DNA of 9,348 nucleotides from Flavobacterium sp. GTDB taxonomy: Bacteria; Bacteroidota; Bacteroidia; Flavobacteriales; Flavobacteriaceae. The stretch spans positions 1 to 9,348 of the forward strand of contig DMHA01000393.1 of the NCBI GenBank assembly GCA_003449615.1, written 5' to 3'. Position numbers and translations under genes: made by a program. The number at the start of each line of letters is the position of its first letter. The stretch's first letter is position 1. Shown piece after piece: positions 5,560 through 9,348 of this stretch. Below the pieces are notes generated by a model. That model was not told the origin of the DNA, made no database searches, and worked only from the letters and a program-made list of their open reading frames with translations.

Positions 5560-6216
5560 ATGAAATTTTTTATCGACACAGCAAATTTAGCTCAAATTAA
5601 GGAAGCACAAGCATTAGGCGTTTTGGACGGCGTAACTACCAATCCATCATTGATGGCAAAGGAAGGAATTACCGGAAAAAACAATATTTTGAAACATTAT
5701 GTTGACATTTGCAACCTTGTAGATGGCGATGTTAGTGCCGAAGTAAATGCTTTGGATTTTGAAGGAATGGTTAGAGAAGGAGAAGAATTGGTGGATTTGC
5801 ACGAACAAATTGTAGTAAAATTGCCAATGACCAAAGAAGGAGTAATGGCTGCCAAATATTTTTCGGATAAAGGAATTAGAACCAATGTGACTTTGGTGTT
5901 TTCGGCAGGTCAGGCCTTGTTGGCAGCCAAAGCTGGTGCCACTTATGTTTCGCCATTTATTGGTCGTTTGGATGATGTTTCGACTGATGGATTGAATTTA
6001 ATTCAAGAAATTAGAGAAATTTATGATAATTATGGCTACGAAACACAAATTCTTGCTGCTTCGGTTCGCCATACAATGCACATTGTGAACTGTGCCAAAA
6101 TTGGTGCCGATGTAATTACAGGGCCACTTTCGGCTATTACAGGATTATTGAAACATCCATTAACGGATATTGGATTGGCACAATTTGTAGCCGATTTTGA
6201 AAAAGGAAATAAATAA
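5560..6216 (+). CDS. tal: Transaldolase, small TalC/FSA-like type
   Basis: This 218-residue Schiff-base aldolase of the non-oxidative pentose phosphate pathway transfers a dihydroxyacetone unit between sedoheptulose-7-phosphate and glyceraldehyde-3-phosphate. The start at 5560 ([10 protein letters not shown]) is canonical; a longer frame from a TTG at 5452 runs through the structured RNA and is rejected. Key features are DT (6-7), GVTTNPSL (24-31), the catalytic lysine in [10 protein letters not shown] (Lys87) and the phosphate-site SPFIGRLDD (131-139, Arg136). By alignment to E. coli fructose-6-phosphate aldolase, position 61 is Glu (Gln59 in FSA) and 133 is Phe (Tyr131 in FSA). Both choices are those of transaldolases, so transaldolase rather than F6P aldolase activity is predicted. 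Length suits the small subfamily, which forms decamers. It converges with the phosphofructokinase gene. Confidence 0.93.
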   Translation: MKFFIDTANLAQIKEAQALGVLDGVTTNPSLMAKEGITGKNNILKHYVDICNLVDGDVSAEVNALDFEGMVREGEELVDLHEQIVVKLPMTKEGVMAAKYFSDKGIRTNVTLVFSAGQALLAAKAGATYVSPFIGRLDDVSTDGLNLIQEIREIYDNYGYETQILAASVRHTMHIVNCAKIGADVITGPLSAITGLLKHPLTDIGLAQFVADFEKGNK

Positions 6217-6232
6217 AAAAGTGATTAAAATG

Positions 6233-6268
6233 AGGACAATCATTTGCCAATTTTTTGTCCTAACTTTT
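6233..6268 (+). terminator. Possible weak terminator after the transaldolase gene
   Basis: AGGACAA (6233-6239) pairs with TTGTCCT (6255-6261) across a 15-base loop, followed by a short T-rich run (to 6268). The loop is long and the T-run weak. Confidence 0.3.
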
Positions 6269-6319
6269 ATTTATATGGATTTTGGTGTATAATTTATATT
6301 TTCTAAAAAATGGATTATT

Positions 6320-6389
6320 GTTAAAACCTATATGATTTGGGTTAGAACCTATAATTATTACCTAATATAACATATTAAAACCGTTTAAT
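6320..6389. repeat. Spaced TTARAACC repeats in the tal-pfk convergent gap
   Basis: GTTAAAACCTATA (6320-6332) and GTTAGAACCTATA (6341-6353) differ at one base and are 21 bases apart. A third partial copy, TTAAAACCG (6375-6383), sits in a small palindrome, ATTAAA-accg-TTTAAT (6374-6389). The rest of the 234-base gap (6217-6450) shows nothing else I can support. Confidence 0.45.
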
Positions 6390-6450
6390 GGACAAAAACT
6401 TTTTAACTTACAAGGAAAATCTAGTTTATCGATAAAAATAAAAGGGATAA

Positions 6451-7668
6451 CTAAGACCATTCTAGTATTTGATTGAAATCATATTCTTCTGGGTTAGACA
6501 CATATTCTTTAGCTTTTTCGTAATCAGCTGTAGTAATATAATGTAAATCAGAGAAAAATAATTTTGCCATTTCAGAATCAATATCAACCAAACGTGGTTT
6601 TATTTTTCCATCAGGACCTTCAAGATCTTTTAAGTAAAGTGGTTTTATATCTCCGTTAGAATTAGCCGAAACTAAACAACTAGTTAATCCTTGTTTAAAT
6701 AGTTTTTTAACCCCCATTGCCAATAATGTACATAAAGTAAGGTCAAAACCAATAGGTCGACAACAACGAAGTTCATAACCCATTTCTACTGGTCTGCTTT
6801 TTACATCAATGTTCAGGCTTTTTAGCTTTTGCTGTAAAAGCATATTAAAAATATGTGACTTACTTACATTTCCTAATTCAGGATGCCCATGATCGTCATA
6901 CGTAAAGTTAATTCCTGAATTATTAATCTCTTCATTTTCCATAAAATGAAAAACACCTTCACTAATAATCGTTACTCCATAAGGAATGTTCTGTATTTTT
7001 CTTTTGATAATAGTTGATACCAATAAATTAGTAATCTTTTCAAAAGTAACGCTGGTTTTATTGAACATTTCTGGAATAATCACCATTGGAAAATGGCAAC
7101 TCATCCCAATCCCGAAAGCAAGGTGACCTGCCTCACGCCCCATTGTAGATAGCACAAACCAATTTTTGCTAGTTCTTGCATCTTCATAAATAGTATTTCC
7201 TATACGCACACCTTCGTCTTTGGCGGAATGAAAGCCAAAAGTGGGGTTTCTATCAGGAAGCGGGAGATCATTATCAATCGTTTTTGGAACGTGAATATTA
7301 CTAACATTTATATTGTTATTAGCAAGAAATTTTCCAATTCGATTTGCTGTAGAAGCAGTATCATCACCCCCAATCGTAACTAAAAGTTTAACGTTATTCT
7401 TTACAAAAAAATCAGATTTGAATTCTGCATCTTTCGGTTTGTGGCGGCTCATTTTAAGGGAAGAACCTCCAAGACTAAAGATTTTATCTGCATATTCAAA
7501 ATCTAAATCCTGTGTATTGGGAGTATCTGTGAAAATAGTTTTATATCCTTCGTGGATACCAATTACACGATAATTTTCTTTGGAAAAAATTTTAATAAGC
7601 GTACTTACAACCGCATTAATACCTGGTGCAGGGCCACCTCCGCAAGTGATAGCAATCGAGTCTTTCAT
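6451..7668 (-). CDS. Phosphofructokinase, PPi-dependent type by signature
   Basis: This 405-residue member of the phosphofructokinase family phosphorylates fructose-6-phosphate to fructose-1,6-bisphosphate. Residues seen are GGGPAPGIN (10-18), GGSSLKMSR (67-75), GGDDT (100-104), PKTIDND (128-134, catalytic Asp132), MGREAGH (176-182) and a later IPEMFN. ATP enzymes normally have Gly in the second variable position of GGDG(S/T) and PGTIDND; here Asp103 and Lys129 are the paired replacements that define pyrophosphate-dependent enzymes. The donor is therefore predicted to be PPi, making the step reversible. Length also fits the roughly 400-residue PPi group rather than the 320-residue PfkA. Some PPi enzymes also accept sedoheptulose-7-phosphate, notable given the neighbouring transaldolase. 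The gene has its own promoter 195 bases downstream of the methyltransferase gene, and an (AT)7 run reaches into its start codon. Confidence 0.88.
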   Translation of the reverse strand: MKDSIAITCGGGPAPGINAVVSTLIKIFSKENYRVIGIHEGYKTIFTDTPNTQDLDFEYADKIFSLGGSSLKMSRHKPKDAEFKSDFFVKNNVKLLVTIGGDDTASTANRIGKFLANNNINVSNIHVPKTIDNDLPLPDRNPTFGFHSAKDEGVRIGNTIYEDARTSKNWFVLSTMGREAGHLAFGIGMSCHFPMVIIPEMFNKTSVTFEKITNLLVSTIIKRKIQNIPYGVTIISEGVFHFMENEEINNSGINFTYDDHGHPELGNVSKSHIFNMLLQQKLKSLNIDVKSRPVEMGYELRCCRPIGFDLTLCTLLAMGVKKLFKQGLTSCLVSANSNGDIKPLYLKDLEGPDGKIKPRLVDIDSEMAKLFFSDLHYITTADYEKAKEYVSNPEEYDFNQILEWS

Positions 7669-7680
7669 ATATATATATAT
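7667..7680. repeat. (AT)7 dinucleotide run overlapping the pfk start codon
   Basis: Seven AT units run through 7667-7680; the last bases on the minus strand are part of the ATG at 7668. The untranslated region just before the start is therefore pure TA repeat with no Shine-Dalgarno site. Confidence 0.8.
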
Positions 7681-7703
7681 TAAAATGATTCAATGTTATT
7701 TAG

Positions 7704-7732
7704 CAAAACTAAACCGTTGTAGTTTATTTCAA
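7704..7732 (-). promoter_or_regulatory. Promoter of the phosphofructokinase gene, with palindrome
   Basis: On the minus strand TTG (7732-7730) precedes a perfect -7 box TAGTTTTG (7711-7704) by 18 bases. The predicted leader is about 30 bases. An inverted repeat, AAACTA (7706-7711) and TAGTTT (7720-7725) with an 8-base spacer, occupies the -7 box and spacer, a position suited to an operator; no regulator is identified. Confidence 0.6.
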
Positions 7733-7863
7733 AAGTAGCGTAATAAAATCTATTTTACAAGATAATTTCAAAAAATAGAGTCTAAAATTTAACTTATGCT
7801 TAACTAGAATTTAATTCAAGTTATAAAAAATGCTACCAAAACACATGATTTGTTATTGGTTTA

Positions 7864-8535
7864 TTAAATTGTATGTTTTTGATTATCAGCATAATATCTT
7901 CCCTCGATTCTTTTGATGTCCTTGATGGATTTTCTCGCCCAAGCCATGAGTTTCTCCAAAATTTCTTCCTCAGATAAATGCCAATCAATAGTTGATTTTC
8001 TCAATCTATTGGTCAGGTTTTGAATGATAATCGCTGCCGAAACTGAAATATTCAAACTCTCAGTAAACCCAATCATCGGAATTTTAAGAAATCCATCTGC
8101 CTTTTGAAGAATCTCTTCAGACAAACCATCTCGTTCTGTTCCAAAAAACAAAGCACTGGGTTTTGAAATGTCGAAATCATCCAACAAACAATCATTTTCG
8201 TGTGGCGTGGTGGCAATAATTTGATAATCCTTATTTTTCAAGGTTTCAATGCAATTCGAGACATTGTCAAAAGTATTGATATCAACCCATTTCTGTGCTC
8301 CCATCGCAATTTCCTTATCAATACTTTTTCCATACCGCTCTTCAATAACATTCAGTTCCTGAATACCAAAAACCTCGCAACTGCGCATTACCGCACTGGT
8401 ATTGTGCATTTGAAAAACATCTTCGACAACTACTGTAAAATGTTTGGTTCTGTTTTCTAATACTTTCAGAAACTTAGCTTTTCGATTTTCAGTAAGAATG
8501 TTTTCTAAAAAATTAAGGTAATCAAGGTCAATCAT
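7864..8535 (-). CDS. trmH: TrmH/SpoU family tRNA (guanosine-2'-O)-methyltransferase
   Basis: This 223-residue SPOUT-class enzyme uses S-adenosylmethionine for ribose 2'-O-methylation of RNA, probably Gm18 in the D-loop of tRNA. The three SpoU motifs are clear. Motif 1 is HNTSAVMRSCEVFG (44-57), with Asn45 and catalytic Arg51. Motif 2 is FFGTERDGLS (130-139). Motif 3 is IPMIGFTESLNISVSAA (152-168), the trefoil-knot AdoMet site. A MGAQKWVDI segment (78-86) matches the TrmH subgroup. It has no N-terminal L30e-like substrate-binding domain, unlike RlmB/TsnR, and the length fits TrmH (about 200-230). The C-terminal basic helix (RKSIKDIKRIEGRYY) is the usual RNA-contacting tail. It diverges from the sirtuin gene over 98 bases. 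A TAnnTTTG match, TATTTTTG at 8593-8586, could be its -7 box. The exact methylated base is by family inference. Confidence 0.88.
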   Translation of the reverse strand: MIDLDYLNFLENILTENRKAKFLKVLENRTKHFTVVVEDVFQMHNTSAVMRSCEVFGIQELNVIEERYGKSIDKEIAMGAQKWVDINTFDNVSNCIETLKNKDYQIIATTPHENDCLLDDFDISKPSALFFGTERDGLSEEILQKADGFLKIPMIGFTESLNISVSAAIIIQNLTNRLRKSTIDWHLSEEEILEKLMAWARKSIKDIKRIEGRYYADNQKHTI

Positions 8536-8595
8536 TTTTCGGAATTATTTTTGGTAAAAATAGTAAAAAAGATTACTTTTATTTTCAAAAATAAT

Positions 8596-8619
8596 CTTTG
8601 TGCCTTTGTGCCTTGGTGG
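8596..8619. repeat. Octamer array CTTTGTGC in the sirtuin upstream region
   Basis: Two exact units, CTTTGTGC (8596-8603 and 8604-8611), are followed by a variant CTTGGTGG (8612-8619), 14 bases before the sirtuin ATG. I recall similar CTTTGTGCC strings near genes in other Bacteroidota. Each unit contains TTTG preceded by imperfect -7 letters, so a promoter cannot be placed. Confidence 0.65.
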
Positions 8620-8633
8620 CAAAAAAATTTAAT

Positions 8634-9326
8634 ATGAAAAAAAAATTAGTCGTTTTAACGGGGGCCGGAATCAGTGCTGAAAGTGGCATAAAAACCTTTC
8701 GGGATGCCGATGGATTATGGGAAGGTCATAATGTGATGGATGTGGCAACTCCTGAAGGCTGGCAGAAAAATCCTGAATTGGTACTTGATTTTTATAACCA
8801 AAGACGAAAACAATTACGCGATGTTCAACCCAATTTGGGACATCAAATTTTGGCTGAACTAGAAAATAATTTCGATGTAAATATCATTACCCAAAATGTC
8901 GATAATTTACACGAAAAAGCGGGAAGTTCAAACGTGCTTCATCTTCACGGCGAATTGTTGAAAGTGAGAAGTACGGTCAACAGAAACTACATTTTAGATT
9001 GGGAAGACGATTTGAATATTGGGGATTTTGATGACAAGGGAAACCAGTTGCGTCCCCATATTGTTTGGTTTGGCGAGGAAGTTCCCGCTTTGGAAGAAGC
9101 TGTATTCTTGGTCGAAAAAGCGGATATTCTCCTAATTATTGGAACGTCACTTCAAGTGTATCCTGCAGCAGGATTGATGAATTTTGCCAATCCCAAAATT
9201 CCGGTTTATTACATTGACCCAAAACCCGCGCAAATTTATGATTTGCCCAATGACATCAAAATTATTGCTGCAACAGGCTCAGAAGGAATGAAAATTGTTC
9301 AAAAAGAGTTAGCAAAAATGAAATAG
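8634..9326 (+). CDS. cobB: Sirtuin NAD-dependent protein deacylase, cysteine-free
   Basis: This 230-residue cytoplasmic class III deacylase removes acyl groups from lysines using NAD and yields nicotinamide and O-acyl-ADP-ribose. The start at 8634 (MKKKLVVLTGAG) is typical; 12 further codons back to a TTG at 8598 run through the octamer repeat and are rejected. Motifs are GAGISAESGIKTFR (10-23), TQNVDNLH (86-93), catalytic His105 in HLHGEL, RPHIVWFGE (140-148) and GTSLQVYPA (170-178). Tyr54 and Arg57 (FYNQRR) are the pair that in SIRT5 and E. coli CobB binds acidic acyl groups, so desuccinylase or demalonylase activity is plausible. The zinc module (112-138) has no cysteine, nor does the rest of the protein. 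From memory, other Bacteroidota sirtuins also lack these cysteines. The substrate is unknown. Confidence 0.93.
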   Translation: MKKKLVVLTGAGISAESGIKTFRDADGLWEGHNVMDVATPEGWQKNPELVLDFYNQRRKQLRDVQPNLGHQILAELENNFDVNIITQNVDNLHEKAGSSNVLHLHGELLKVRSTVNRNYILDWEDDLNIGDFDDKGNQLRPHIVWFGEEVPALEEAVFLVEKADILLIIGTSLQVYPAAGLMNFANPKIPVYYIDPKPAQIYDLPNDIKIIAATGSEGMKIVQKELAKMK

Positions 9327-9348
9327 CAATGGCAATTTCAATGGCAAT
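9327..9348. repeat. Period-6 CAANNN array, continues past the right edge
   Basis: CAA recurs at 9327, 9333, 9339 and 9345, beginning at the base after the sirtuin TAG stop. The last 15 bases, AATTTCAATGGCAAT (9334-9348), are identical to 563-577 at the other end of the window. Confidence 0.65.

Noticed and set aside
6374..6389. Terminator for the phosphofructokinase gene
   Set aside because: The 6-pair AT palindrome has no T-run after it on the minus strand.
8598..8633. 12-codon N-terminal extension of the sirtuin from a TTG
   Set aside because: It is encoded by the octamer repeat, and the sirtuin core begins immediately after the ATG at 8634.
8634..9326. Sirtuin as part of an anti-phage defence system with the RecD-like helicase
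   Set aside because: It is a single-domain CobB-type deacylase, over 6 kb from the helicase, with metabolic genes between; no Argonaute, HerA, TIR or nuclease partner is visible.
8634..9326. Sirtuin as a decaying pseudogene because of the missing zinc cysteines
   Set aside because: The frame is full length and every NAD-binding and catalytic motif is intact; the loss is complete and clean, which suggests a lineage trait.
563..9348. Matching repeats at the two ends as boundaries of a mobile element
   Set aside because: The shared 15 bases belong to a degenerate hexamer array that also occurs internally; no transposase, integrase or target duplication is seen and the content is core genes.

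Overview
The window looks like chromosomal DNA from a member of the Bacteroidota, most likely Flavobacterium or a close relative. It is AT-rich, genes lack clear Shine-Dalgarno sites, and several candidate promoters carry the Bacteroidota -7 element TAnnTTTG; the best have a TTG about 18-20 bases upstream. There is a Bacteroidota-type lipoprotein signal and a DUF3822 gene divergent from a RecD-like helicase, an arrangement I associate with Flavobacteriia. The content is core and metabolic genes. I see no phage, insertion sequence, integrase, CRISPR array, tRNA or rRNA.

Layout from left to right. A DUF3822 gene (minus, cut by the left edge) diverges from a RecD-like helicase (plus). A TSUP-family permease (minus) converges on the helicase with a 27-base gap. 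Next is a lipoprotein of the plant-type glutaminyl cyclase family (minus), divergent from the small SRP RNA (plus), which has its own promoter and terminator. A short-chain dehydrogenase (plus) follows. A 310-base gap then holds repeat arrays and a structured RNA resembling the Flavobacteria Flavo-1 motif. That RNA lies in the probable leader of a small transaldolase gene (plus). The transaldolase converges with a phosphofructokinase carrying the pyrophosphate-type signature (minus). Upstream of the kinase is a TrmH/SpoU-type RNA 2'-O-methyltransferase (minus). It diverges from a sirtuin deacylase (plus), which ends 22 bases before the right edge.

Functional links are loose. Transaldolase and PPi-type phosphofructokinase are neighbours and both handle sugar phosphates at the junction of glycolysis and the pentose phosphate pathway. 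The other genes look like independent units: DNA repair, transport, secreted-protein modification, protein targeting, redox chemistry, tRNA modification and NAD-dependent deacylation.

The less ordinary signals are mostly between genes. Degenerate short-period arrays of 6, 7 and 8 bases occupy most larger gaps, with related units recurring in both orientations. In the proteins, the sirtuin has no cysteine at all, so it lacks the usual structural zinc site while keeping its catalytic motifs. I found no convincing new multi-gene system.
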